Below, one piece after another: positions 26,077-34,330 of a stretch of DNA of 64,000 nt. Numbering within the stretch: position 1 is the first letter of the stretch; each line of letters starts with the position of its first letter. Under the pieces are notes generated by a model. It ran no database searches. It had not been told where the DNA came from and saw only the letters and a program-made list of their open reading frames with translations. The stretch is taken from contig CACFYB010000002.1 in the NCBI GenBank assembly GCA_902570425.1, forward strand, positions 1 to 64,000, read 5' to 3'. Source of the DNA: an uncultured Pelagibacteraceae bacterium. Its GTDB lineage: Bacteria > Pseudomonadota > Alphaproteobacteria > Pelagibacterales > Pelagibacteraceae. Position numbers and translations under genes: made by a program.

Positions 26077-26113
26077 AGGTGCCAATTTTTATTAATTGGT
26101 GCCTATTTTTTTA
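26077..26113 (+). terminator. Intrinsic terminator/attenuator between tauA and tauB
   Basis: AGGTGCCAATT (26077-26087) pairs with AATTGGTGCCT (26094-26104) over 11 bp with two G-U pairs and a 6-base loop, followed by ATTTTTTTATT. It sits 26 bases after tauA and 27 bases before tauB, suggesting partial termination that sets the ratio of binding protein to transporter. Confidence 0.8.
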
Positions 26114-26139
26114 TTAAAAATTCTAATATAAAGTTTTTT

Positions 26140-26937
26140 ATGAGTGATTTGATTTCTCAAAATCTTAATATGATCTTCAAAACTCCTAAAGGAGAAACTG
26201 TTCATGCTTTAAAAGATTTAAATTTTAAATTGAAAAAAGGTGAACTTCTTACTGTTCTTGGTCCATCGGGTTGCGGAAAAACAACTTTACTAAATATCAC
26301 AGCTGGTTTTATCAGACCTACATCAGGAAATATTATATTAAATAATAAAGAAATTGATGGGCCTGGAGTTGAAAGAGGAATGGTTTTTCAACAAGGAGCT
26401 TTATTTGAATGGTTAACTGTTGCTGAAAATGTCAACTTTGGATTAAGAATGAAAAATGAAGATCCAATTAAAACTCAAAAGAAAGTAGACGAATGGTTAG
26501 AAATAGTTGGTCTTAAAGGATTTGGCAATACTCCAACCTATCAATTATCAGGTGGAATGCAGCAAAGAGTGGCTCTTGCAAGATGTCTGATTAATGATCC
26601 AGATTTAATTCTAATGGATGAACCATTAGGAGCACTTGATGCATTAACCAGGGAAAAAATGCAATCATTAGTTCTTAAAATTTGGAAAGAAACTGGAAAA
26701 ACAATTATTTTAATTACTCATTCTGTCGAAGAAGCTTTGTTACTCGGTGAACGTTTATATGTGATGGCTCCGAGACCAGGACGAATACACAAAGAATACA
26801 ATCTTCCTTTTGCATCAATGGGTTTGAAAGAAGATTTAAGAGAAATTAAAAAAAATAAAGATTTTTCAGCTAAACGAGAGGAAATTCTAGAAATGATTTG
26901 GAATATGGAAGAAGAAATTATGGGGAAAGAAAATTAA
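26140..26937 (+). CDS. tauB: Taurine/sulfonate ABC transporter ATP-binding protein
   Basis: An ATPase of 265 residues. It has Walker A GPSGCGKTT, a Q-loop, the signature LSGGMQQRVALAR, Walker B LILMDEPLGALD and the H-loop ILITHS. It belongs to the NitT/SsuB/TauB group and powers import by TauA and TauC. It ends one base before tauC with a typical tight junction. The longer C-terminal tail (after residue 230) is Lys/Glu-rich and of unknown role. Downstream of the tauA terminator. Confidence 0.93.
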   Translation: MSDLISQNLNMIFKTPKGETVHALKDLNFKLKKGELLTVLGPSGCGKTTLLNITAGFIRPTSGNIILNNKEIDGPGVERGMVFQQGALFEWLTVAENVNFGLRMKNEDPIKTQKKVDEWLEIVGLKGFGNTPTYQLSGGMQQRVALARCLINDPDLILMDEPLGALDALTREKMQSLVLKIWKETGKTIILITHSVEEALLLGERLYVMAPRPGRIHKEYNLPFASMGLKEDLREIKKNKDFSAKREEILEMIWNMEEEIMGKEN

Positions 26938-28860
26938 ATGTTAACTCAGATTGTAACTTTTCTAATCTTTTTTGCTGTTATAGGATGTATTCTTTATGGG
27001 AGACGCCTAATTAGAACTGAAAAAGTTGATGCAGTATTTGGGAATCCTGAAAGAGCAAGAGGTGGTACACACTGGGTTATAGTTGGGAGCAGTTTTCTAC
27101 TTTTGGTCTGGCTTTATTATTCATGGGATATTGCAAAAGGATTTTATCCAAAATCTGCTAATGAACTTTGCCAAGTAGCTAAGGTAAACGACTCTTTATT
27201 AGGATTAAAATACCAATTTCCAATAGAGGAAAGAGAGTTTAAAAGTACATCTCAAATAAAGAAGGAGAATAAAAATCTTCAGAAAATTCTAGATGAAATA
27301 CAAAATTCTAATGATTTAAATAGTCAAGAAAAGACAATTCTTGCTGGCTTTATTAAAAAGACCATTCAATTAATTCCATTGCTTACAAATGAAGACTTAC
27401 TTGAAATTGATACAAAACAAAAGATAGACGATATTACTGGTAGAATTAATCTTTTAACTGAAAATTTTCAAAAAAGCGATTATCCATTTGAGTCAGAAGA
27501 AGCATATAATGAGAGACAAAAAGCTGTAAGTGAAGAAGGTGGATGGGGCATAGTCAAAGTAAGTTCGGGAACAGGATCAATTGAAAATACGATAGAAGTA
27601 CCTTTAGTTCCAGCAACTGATAGAGGTTTAAAATTTCATACAGCTGCACAGAAATTAAATTTAATAAGCGATGATTTTTTCAAATTAAGAAACCATAATC
27701 CTCAATTTAAAGAAAAAATTAAAGAACTTAAGGATGAAATTAAATCTTATAGAAAAGATTTAGATAGCGAAGATTTGTCATCAACATACGCTAAAAATAT
27801 TGTAAAGATTGCAAGGAGAATAGAATTCGCAAGTATCTACCCTCCAAATGCATTAGATAAAATGCAAAATGCAATTATTAAATTTGATATCGCTCAAAAA
27901 GAAGCACAAGGTGGATTAAGGTTTATAGATATATTTTTATTTCCAGCAGGTACCATAGTTGCGAGTGGTCCTAGTTGTTCTGAGCAAGGATCTGGAAGAT
28001 GGCTTCCAAAACCTTCAGACACTTTTAATAAATTTGCACTAATGTTAAAACCAAGCGTAGGTTACAAAGATATTCCACTTCTATGGATAGATATGGTTGA
28101 TGTTAGTAAAATGATTGGTTTTATTCTTCCAGATTGGCTAGCTGATATTCTTCCTGGTGAATATCCAGTTCATACTAAAGAAGGAATAGTGAAGCAAAAC
28201 TTTAAGGGTTATGTACTTAAAGTTGTAACAGGTGACTTCAAACTATTTAAGGTACCAGTTCCTTATGGTCATATATGGGATTCTTTTTTGAGAGTATTTT
28301 TGGGATTAGTTTTTGGAATACTTATTGGTGTTCCATTAGGTTTGTTTATGGGTTTAAACAGATTTGCAAAGGGATTTTTTGATCCATTAATTGAACTTTA
28401 CAGACCAGTTCCTCCATTAGCATGGGCTCCACTAATTATTTCTGTTTTAGGAATTGATAACACCGGAAAAGTTTTCCTATTATTTATGGTCTCTTTATCG
28501 ATTATGATTATTTCAGCAAGAGCCGGTGCATCAGGCACACAATTATCTAAAATTCATGCAGCTCACTCTCTGGGCGCTTCAAAAAAACAAATATTGAGAT
28601 ATGTAATATTTCCAAATTCTTTGCCAGAAATATTAACTGGAATAAGAGTTGCTGTTGGTATGTGCTGGGGAACATTAGTTGCTGCTGAATTTTTAGCGGG
28701 AACAACAGGTATTGGGTTTGTTGAAAACGTCGCAAAAAAATATTTCCAATATGAAGTTATCTGGATAACAATTTTTATAATGGGAATGCTTGGTCTATTA
28801 TTTGATGTAACTTTAAGAAAAATTATCGATAAAACAATTCCATGGCGTGGAAAAGGTTAA
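26938..28860 (+). CDS. tauC: Taurine/sulfonate ABC transporter permease with large N-terminal extension
   Basis: A protein of 640 residues, against about 260 for usual TauC. Only about residues 441-640 form the binding-protein-dependent permease, with EAA-type loop AHSLGASKKQILRYVIFP and VAVGMCWGTLVAAEFLAG. The N-terminal 440 residues have two hydrophobic helices (about 3-22 and 46-66), a Lys/Glu-rich probably coiled-coil or periplasmic region (90-310), then WLPKPSDTFNKF and a second re-entrant-like segment. The extension is in one continuous frame with tauB directly upstream. It resembles no domain I can name. Confidence 0.85.
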   Translation: MLTQIVTFLIFFAVIGCILYGRRLIRTEKVDAVFGNPERARGGTHWVIVGSSFLLLVWLYYSWDIAKGFYPKSANELCQVAKVNDSLLGLKYQFPIEEREFKSTSQIKKENKNLQKILDEIQNSNDLNSQEKTILAGFIKKTIQLIPLLTNEDLLEIDTKQKIDDITGRINLLTENFQKSDYPFESEEAYNERQKAVSEEGGWGIVKVSSGTGSIENTIEVPLVPATDRGLKFHTAAQKLNLISDDFFKLRNHNPQFKEKIKELKDEIKSYRKDLDSEDLSSTYAKNIVKIARRIEFASIYPPNALDKMQNAIIKFDIAQKEAQGGLRFIDIFLFPAGTIVASGPSCSEQGSGRWLPKPSDTFNKFALMLKPSVGYKDIPLLWIDMVDVSKMIGFILPDWLADILPGEYPVHTKEGIVKQNFKGYVLKVVTGDFKLFKVPVPYGHIWDSFLRVFLGLVFGILIGVPLGLFMGLNRFAKGFFDPLIELYRPVPPLAWAPLIISVLGIDNTGKVFLLFMVSLSIMIISARAGASGTQLSKIHAAHSLGASKKQILRYVIFPNSLPEILTGIRVAVGMCWGTLVAAEFLAGTTGIGFVENVAKKYFQYEVIWITIFIMGMLGLLFDVTLRKIIDKTIPWRGKG

Positions 28861-29866
28861 TTTGAAAACTGCTACTTTAAAAAAAGAGGTAACAAAGATC
28901 TTTAAAAAGTTTGGTTTAAGCAGTAACCATGCCTTAATATCGACAAATGCTATTATTAATGCTGAATTAGTTGGAGCGTATGGTCATGGTCTATCAAGAC
29001 TTAAAATGTATTGTGATCGAATTTCAAAAAAATTAATTAATCCAAAACCAAAAATAGTAATAAAAAAGATATCTCAATCAATTTCTCAAATTGATGCTGA
29101 TAATAGTATTGGATTTGTTGCTGCAGATATTGCAATTAAAAAAGCGATTAAAAATGCGAAAAAAACTGGGATTGGCTTGGTAGCAGTTAAAAATAGTGGC
29201 CACTATGGTTTATCAGGTTATTACGCTGAACAAGCTGTTAAAAAAAATTTAATCACTATGATTTATACTAATGGTCCACCCGCAGTATCACCACATGGTG
29301 CTTTAAAAAGTTTATTTGGAACAAACCCTATTTGCTTCGGAAGTCCAACTGCTTCTAAGATACCTTTCATTTTGGATACATCTATATCAATGATTAATAG
29401 GGGTAAAATTAGATTTGCAGCAAGAAATAATAAAAAAATCCCAGAGGGTGTTGCTTTAGATAAATTCGGTAAACCAACAATTGATGCAAAAAAAGCTTTA
29501 CAAGGAGTTCAATTACCCATAGCTGGTTTCAGAGGATCGGGCTTAGCCTGGATGGTAGACATTTTAAGTGGTGTCTTTACTGGTGGAAATCATGCTGGAA
29601 GAGTAAAAGACCCTTTTGATGATTTTTCGGGTCCACAAAATATTGGGCATTTGTTTATCACATTTAAAACAAATTTATTTGTAAAAGATTACAATAAAAG
29701 AATTAAAGATAATATTAAGAAAATAAAAAGATTGCCTAAAATTAAAGGAATAAAAGAAATAATGTATCCTGGTCAAAATAAATATAAAAGATTTAAAATG
29801 AATTTAAAAAAAGAAATAGAAATATCAGATCCTGTTAAAAAAGATCTAGAAAATCTTAAAATTTGA
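28847..29866 (+). CDS. Ldh-family (malate/L-sulfolactate) dehydrogenase
   Basis: A protein of about 339 residues of the Ldh_2 (malate/L-lactate/ComC) family. The start is GTG at 28847 (overlapping tauC by 14 bases), but a TTG at 28862 behind AAAGG is possible. Signatures are VAVKNSGHYGLSGYYAEQA, GTNPICFGSP and the NADH-binding AGFRGSGLAWMVDIL with GGNHAG. ComC oxidises (R)-sulfolactate to sulfopyruvate; within the sulfonate cluster this is the best guess, while malate, ureidoglycolate or lactate use cannot be excluded. Cytoplasmic; coupled to tauC. Confidence 0.75.
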   Translation: MEKVNLKTATLKKEVTKIFKKFGLSSNHALISTNAIINAELVGAYGHGLSRLKMYCDRISKKLINPKPKIVIKKISQSISQIDADNSIGFVAADIAIKKAIKNAKKTGIGLVAVKNSGHYGLSGYYAEQAVKKNLITMIYTNGPPAVSPHGALKSLFGTNPICFGSPTASKIPFILDTSISMINRGKIRFAARNNKKIPEGVALDKFGKPTIDAKKALQGVQLPIAGFRGSGLAWMVDILSGVFTGGNHAGRVKDPFDDFSGPQNIGHLFITFKTNLFVKDYNKRIKDNIKKIKRLPKIKGIKEIMYPGQNKYKRFKMNLKKEIEISDPVKKDLENLKI

Positions 29867-29868
29867 TT

Positions 29869-30780
29869 ATGCTATCAAACAAAGAAATAGTTGTTCCAAA
29901 TAATCTATTAAATGCTTCTCTTAAGAACAAAGGGGTTAAGGCAGGAATCGTTAATGCAGGAAAACCCTTGCCAATGTTATCTGTTCAGGATGCAGTTAAT
30001 GAAAATCTGATAGAACCAATTTTTATAGGAGATGAAAAGGAAATCTTAAAATGTGCAGAGGATTTAAAGTGGGATATTTCAAAATATGATATTATTCATG
30101 AACCAATTGAAAATAATACTGCCTCAATAGCTGCAAAACTTGCAAGTGAAAAAAAAATAAAAATTATAGTTAAAGGTCATATCCATACAGATGTTTTAAT
30201 GAAAGAAGTGCTTAAAAGAGAGTATAATTTATTAGGAAAAACTAGATTGAGTCACATATGGCATATGACATTAGAAAAAGAAGATAAACCTCTCATAATT
30301 ACTGATGGGGCATTAAATGTTTTGCCAAATATTAAAACAAAGATGCATATATTGAAAAATGTAGTAAATTTTTCTCATAGAATTGGTATTGAAAGACCTA
30401 AAATTGCAGTACTTTCAGCTACAGAGGAAGTTTTGGATAGTGTGCCTAGCTCTAAAGAAGCTGAGGAAATAACTAAACTTGCCAAAAAAGAAAATTTAAA
30501 TGCAGACGTATTCGGACCTTTAGCTTTTGATAATAGTATTTCAAAAAAATCTGCAGCAATTAAAGGAATTAAAAATGATGTTGCAGGAATTGCTGATGTT
30601 CTATTAGTCCCTAGTGTTGAGACAGGAAATGCATTAGTCAAAATGTTGATTTATTTTAGTGGAGCATGTGCAGCAGGAGTAGTTGTAGGTGGTAAAGTGC
30701 CTGTAGTTATAACAAGTCGTTCTGATGAAGCTCCAGCCAGATTAGCTTCAATTGCTGCAGCTGTTGTTGCACTAGATTAA
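29869..30780 (+). CDS. pta: Phosphate acetyl/butyryltransferase family protein
   Basis: A protein of about 303 residues of the PTA_PTB family. I place the start at ATG 29869; a TTG two codons earlier is also in frame. The RPKIAVLSATEEV segment and the C-terminal GGKVPVVITSRSDEAPARLASIA belong to the family. It transfers acetyl between phosphate and CoA. In sulfonate degraders a Pta accompanies sulfoacetaldehyde acetyltransferase (Xsc), whose product is acetyl phosphate; no xsc lies in this window. Butyryltransferase function is the main alternative. In-frame with the operon after the dehydrogenase. Confidence 0.85.
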   Translation: MLSNKEIVVPNNLLNASLKNKGVKAGIVNAGKPLPMLSVQDAVNENLIEPIFIGDEKEILKCAEDLKWDISKYDIIHEPIENNTASIAAKLASEKKIKIIVKGHIHTDVLMKEVLKREYNLLGKTRLSHIWHMTLEKEDKPLIITDGALNVLPNIKTKMHILKNVVNFSHRIGIERPKIAVLSATEEVLDSVPSSKEAEEITKLAKKENLNADVFGPLAFDNSISKKSAAIKGIKNDVAGIADVLLVPSVETGNALVKMLIYFSGACAAGVVVGGKVPVVITSRSDEAPARLASIAAAVVALD

Positions 30781-30842
30781 ATGTTTGATTGCAATAAAAT
30801 TAAATTTGTCTTAAATAGTTCATCAAATATAAGAATGTATTA

Positions 30843-32129
30843 ATGGCTATAACTTATTTAAAAAAGTCTCCAAAAACTTCGTCCACTGACGATAATAAGA
30901 CAACTGGAATAGTTCAAGATTTATTAAAAAATATCGAAACAACAAAAGAACAAGGCTGCATTGATTTAACTAAAAAATTCGATAAGTATGATGGTGATAT
31001 TATTGTTTCAAAAGAAAAAATTGAGGAAATTAAAAAAACGTTAGATCAAAAAACCAAAGATGATATTCAATTTTCATTTGAAAGAGTTAGAAAATTTGCT
31101 GAAGCACAACTTAAAAATTATGGACAAGATTTTGAAGTAGAACTTTCTGATGGTTTGTATGCAGGTCAAAAATTAGTCCCCGTAAATACAGCAGGCTGTT
31201 ACATTCCAGGTGGAAGATATGCTCACATTGCTTCAGCAGTAATGAGTGTAACTACAGCAAAAGTTGCTGGAGTAAAAAATATTATTGCATGTAGTCCTCC
31301 TAAAGAAGGTGTTGGTGCCCACCCTACTATTGTATACACAGCTGATCTTTGCGGTGCGGATGTTATTTTAAATTTAGGAGGAGTTCCTGCAATTGCAGCA
31401 ATGACCAATGGATTATTCAAAAATCCCCCTGCAGATATAATTGTAGGACCAGGAAATCAATTTGTAGCTGAAGCTAAAAGAATTTTATATGGAAAAGTTG
31501 GTATTGATTTATTTGCAGGACCAACTGAAATAGGAATTATAGCTGATGATAAAGCTGATCCAGAAATTGTTGCAGTAGATTTAGTAGGACAGGCAGAGCA
31601 TGGATATAACTCACCATGTTGGCTTTATACAACTAGTAAAGAATTAGCTGAAAAAGTGATGAAAATAGTTCCAGAATTAATCGCAGAACTTCCAGAAGTC
31701 CCAAGGACAAGTGCTGAAGCAGCCTGGAGAGATTATGGTGAAGTAATTCTTTGTGACACTGATGAAGAAATAGTTAAAATCAGTGACGAATATGCACCTG
31801 AGCATTTAGAAGTACAAACCAAAAACTTAGAATGGTTTCATGAAAGATTAACAAATTATGGATCGCTGTTTGTGGGTGAAGAAACAACTGTGGCATACGG
31901 CGACAAATGTTCTGGTACAAATCATATCTTACCAACTAAAGGTGCAGGAAGATACACGGGCGGATTATTTGTTGGAAAATTTATTAAAACTTTAAGCTTT
32001 CAAAGAATGACAAAAGAATCTACTAAATTGGTTGGTGCTGCTGCAGCTAGAATTTCTAGATATGAGGGAATGGAAGCTCATGCAAGAACAGGAGATGTAA
32101 GACTTAGAAAATATGGTTTTTCTAATTAA
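30843..32129 (+). CDS. hpsN: HpsN-type sulfopropanediol dehydrogenase (histidinol dehydrogenase family)
   Basis: A protein of 428 residues of the HisD superfamily. Zn ligands and base are kept: GQAEH, EHLEVQ, GDKCSGTNH and AHARTGD. The substrate-pocket region reads ILPTKGAGRYTGGLFVGKF, whereas histidine-synthesis HisD reads PTGGAARFFSGL; the former pattern marks HpsN, which oxidises (R)-2,3-dihydroxypropane-1-sulfonate to (R)-sulfolactate with NAD. The clustering with tauABC, an Ldh-family and a Pta gene fits. A real HisD would be expected with hisG. It converges with msrB by 4 bases. Confidence 0.82.
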   Translation: MAITYLKKSPKTSSTDDNKTTGIVQDLLKNIETTKEQGCIDLTKKFDKYDGDIIVSKEKIEEIKKTLDQKTKDDIQFSFERVRKFAEAQLKNYGQDFEVELSDGLYAGQKLVPVNTAGCYIPGGRYAHIASAVMSVTTAKVAGVKNIIACSPPKEGVGAHPTIVYTADLCGADVILNLGGVPAIAAMTNGLFKNPPADIIVGPGNQFVAEAKRILYGKVGIDLFAGPTEIGIIADDKADPEIVAVDLVGQAEHGYNSPCWLYTTSKELAEKVMKIVPELIAELPEVPRTSAEAAWRDYGEVILCDTDEEIVKISDEYAPEHLEVQTKNLEWFHERLTNYGSLFVGEETTVAYGDKCSGTNHILPTKGAGRYTGGLFVGKFIKTLSFQRMTKESTKLVGAAAARISRYEGMEAHARTGDVRLRKYGFSN

Positions 32130-32584
32130 TTCTCTGGTATAAAAATTAAACACAATCCATTATTACAAAATCTTTTTCCAGTAGCAGTAGGTCCGTCTAA
32201 AAAAACGTGGCCATGATGTGCGCCACAATTTGCACAATGATATTCAATTCTTTTCATTCCAAAAGAATAATCAATCTTAGTTTTAAAAGCTCCTGGCAAA
32301 GCTTCAGAAAAAGAAGGCCAACCTGTTCCACTATCGAATTTTGCTTTTGATGAAAATAACTTTGCTCCACAATTTGCACAATGATAAAATCCATCTCTTT
32401 TTTCTTTTAGTAATTCACTGGTAAATGGTCTCTCAGTTCCCTCTTTAAACATTATATCTTTTTGGGTTTTAGTCAGATCAGGATTAATAATTTTTTTTGT
32501 AGCTGATTTTAAGAATTGATAAGGCAATGATACAAAAAGTACAGAGAAACCTAATAATTTTAAAATTTTTCTTCTTAAAAGCAT
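32126..32584 (-). CDS. msrB: Exported peptide-methionine (R)-S-oxide reductase
   Basis: A protein of 152 residues with an Arg-Arg-containing N-terminal hydrophobic stretch (MLLRRKILKLLGFSVLFV), so it is exported (Tat-like) or membrane-anchored. The MsrB domain follows: two CxxC zinc pairs (HCANCGA twice), FDSGTGWPSF and RFCNNG, which holds the catalytic Cys. It reduces methionine-R-sulfoxide in periplasmic proteins. It converges on hpsN with a 4-base overlap. The resolving Cys is not evident beyond the LC near the terminus. Confidence 0.9.
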   Translation of the reverse strand: MLLRRKILKLLGFSVLFVSLPYQFLKSATKKIINPDLTKTQKDIMFKEGTERPFTSELLKEKRDGFYHCANCGAKLFSSKAKFDSGTGWPSFSEALPGAFKTKIDYSFGMKRIEYHCANCGAHHGHVFLDGPTATGKRFCNNGLCLIFIPEN

Positions 32585-32652
32585 ATTAAATAAGATTAGT
32601 TTGAAATTGAGATTTTAACATGTGCTATAGTTGTCACTCAAAATGCTTTTAA

Positions 32653-33267
32653 TTAAAGAAAATATGCCGTTTCTTTAATTATATAAATTGTTAGCAAAGA
32701 CATGAAGCTGATAATGAGTCCATTGATATATTTCCACGTTTTATCACTTTGAGCATATCTTGAAAAATATACTGATGAATAACCAAGTAAAAAGAAAAAT
32801 ATAAAAGATGCTACAGTAGCGCCAATACCAAAATAAATTTTTTCATCAAATAAAAAATTTTTTGAAAAATTTCCTAAAAATAAAACTGTATCGGAATAAA
32901 CATGTGCATTTAGGAAGGTGAAACCAAGTGTCTTTAATATAATCTTGGCACTAGTAGTCTCTTTTTTTTCAAAATTGAAATTAGCACTAACGCTAAAAGA
33001 TTTGATTTTTGAATATATATAATAGATTAAAAAAATTATTAAACAGATGTTTAAAGTTAGCTCTACAAATATATTGAAATATTGGTGAAAAAAATGAAAT
33101 AGAAGAATACCTGAAAATATTAAAATTAGGTCTGAAAAAGAACAAATTAGACAGACTAAAAAAACATACTGTTTTTTAAGGCCCTGTTCTATTACAAAGA
33201 CATTTTGAGCACCAATCGCTAGGATTAAACTAAGCCCGGTAATAAAACCTAATACCAGGTATTCCAT
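32653..33267 (-). CDS. LysE/ArgO-family amino acid exporter
   Basis: An inner-membrane protein of 204 residues with about six hydrophobic helices. The start LGFITGLSLILAIGAQNVFVIEQGL is the LysE/ArgO signature, and the LNAHVYSDTV segment contains the family Asn/His/Asp pattern. It exports basic amino acids or related solutes using the proton gradient. An A/T-only inverted repeat (32651-32661 with 32670-32680) sits at its 3' end. 12 bases separate it from the VOC gene upstream. Confidence 0.85.
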   Translation of the reverse strand: MEYLVLGFITGLSLILAIGAQNVFVIEQGLKKQYVFLVCLICSFSDLILIFSGILLFHFFHQYFNIFVELTLNICLIIFLIYYIYSKIKSFSVSANFNFEKKETTSAKIILKTLGFTFLNAHVYSDTVLFLGNFSKNFLFDEKIYFGIGATVASFIFFFLLGYSSVYFSRYAQSDKTWKYINGLIISFMSLLTIYIIKETAYFL

Positions 33268-33278
33268 CTAAACTAAGA

Positions 33279-33689
33279 TTATTCTGGATTAGCTGTTAAA
33301 GTTTTAATCTCTAGAATATTTTCGTTAGGGTCTTTTACAAAAAATGTTTCTTGCTCGTATTTTGTTCCTTTAAATCTAAGATAAGGTTCGTCGTAGTACT
33401 TTGCACCTTTTTCTTTCAATCTATTTTTTAAAGTATCAAAATCTTTTCTTGATAAATGAACTCCAAAGTGTGGAACAGAAACGTTACCCATATCTACATC
33501 ATGTCTCTCACTATCTAGTTTATGTTCGCTTGCATGAAGAGTTAGTTCATTTCCCCAAAAATCAACATCGGCCCACTCTTGTGCTGAATTATCAAGTCGG
33601 CAGCCTAAAGTTTCGCTGTAAAATTTTTTCGCTGTTTCTAGATCTCCACATGGGATTGCTAGATGAAAACAATTAGTGTTTTTGTACAT
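33279..33689 (-). CDS. VOC-family (glyoxalase/bleomycin resistance) protein
   Basis: A small protein of 136 residues with two beta-alpha-beta-beta-beta modules. The first opens FHLAIPCGDLETAKKFYSETLGC and the second has HFGVHLSRKDFDTLKNRL. The C-terminal FFVKDPNENILEIK carries the final metal-binding Glu; metal ligands are His (FHLA), Glu (NELTLH region), His (HFGV) and Glu, so it is plausibly a metalloenzyme such as a ring-cleaving or glyoxalase-like protein. An AAAGGAGTAATA site precedes the ATG. Function unknown beyond the fold. Confidence 0.8.
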   Translation of the reverse strand: MYKNTNCFHLAIPCGDLETAKKFYSETLGCRLDNSAQEWADVDFWGNELTLHASEHKLDSERHDVDMGNVSVPHFGVHLSRKDFDTLKNRLKEKGAKYYDEPYLRFKGTKYEQETFFVKDPNENILEIKTLTANPE

Positions 33690-33760
33690 TATTACTCCTT
33701 TAAATACTGTTTAAAAACACTATATAGAGATTAATTATTTTTATCAAGCTGACAAATTAG

Positions 33761-34330
33761 ATGAATGATTTTTTACAATCTATAATAGACAGAGATCCCG
33801 CGGCAAAATCTAAGTTAAGTCTTATCTTAACTTACCCAGGGGTTAAGGCTATTTTTTTTCATAAAATTGCAAATTTTTTTGCGATAGCAAAGTTTGATTT
33901 AGTTTCAAGAATCATTTCTCAATTTTCAAGATTTTTAACAGGAATAGAAATTCATCCAAAGGCAAAAATTGGAAAAAATTTATTTATTGATCACGGTATG
34001 GGAGTTGTAATCGGTGAGACATCTGAGATTGGAAACAATGTTACTATTTATCATAATGTTACATTAGGCGGAATTGCTCCAAGTATAAATACTAATGATC
34101 AAAGAAATACTAAAAGACACCCGACTTTAGAAGATAATGTCGTTGTCGGATCTGGTGCTCAAATTTTAGGGCCAATAACAATTGGTAAAAATTCCTTAAT
34201 CGGAGCAAATGCAGTGGTTACTAAAAATGTTCCTGAAAAATCAATAATGGTAGGAGTTCCAGCTACAAGAGTTGGTGATGCTACAAAAGGATTTCAACCT
34301 TATGCTGTTACTGATAAAGATAAAGATTAA
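33761..34330 (+). CDS. cysE: Serine O-acetyltransferase
   Basis: A protein of 189 residues with the short serine acetyltransferase form: an N-terminal helical part ([30 protein letters not shown]) followed by a left-handed beta-helix ([32 protein letters not shown], then YHNVTLGG). It transfers acetyl from acetyl-CoA to serine, producing O-acetylserine for CysK. The stop overlaps cysK by one base, so the two are translationally coupled. The N-terminal domain is shorter than in E. coli CysE, as in EpsC-like forms. Confidence 0.92.
   Translation: MNDFLQSIIDRDPAAKSKLSLILTYPGVKAIFFHKIANFFAIAKFDLVSRIISQFSRFLTGIEIHPKAKIGKNLFIDHGMGVVIGETSEIGNNVTIYHNVTLGGIAPSINTNDQRNTKRHPTLEDNVVVGSGAQILGPITIGKNSLIGANAVVTKNVPEKSIMVGVPATRVGDATKGFQPYAVTDKDKD

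Noticed and set aside
30843-32129. Considered a plain histidinol dehydrogenase (HisD) call
   Set aside because: The pocket motif PTKGAGRYTGGLFVG and the sulfonate neighbourhood favour HpsN, though zinc ligands are shared.
32651-32680. Inverted repeat AATTAAAGAAA / TTTCTTTAATT at the end of the LysE gene
   Set aside because: Only A/T-rich pairs apart from one G-C per arm, no T run in either direction, so it is too weak to call a terminator.
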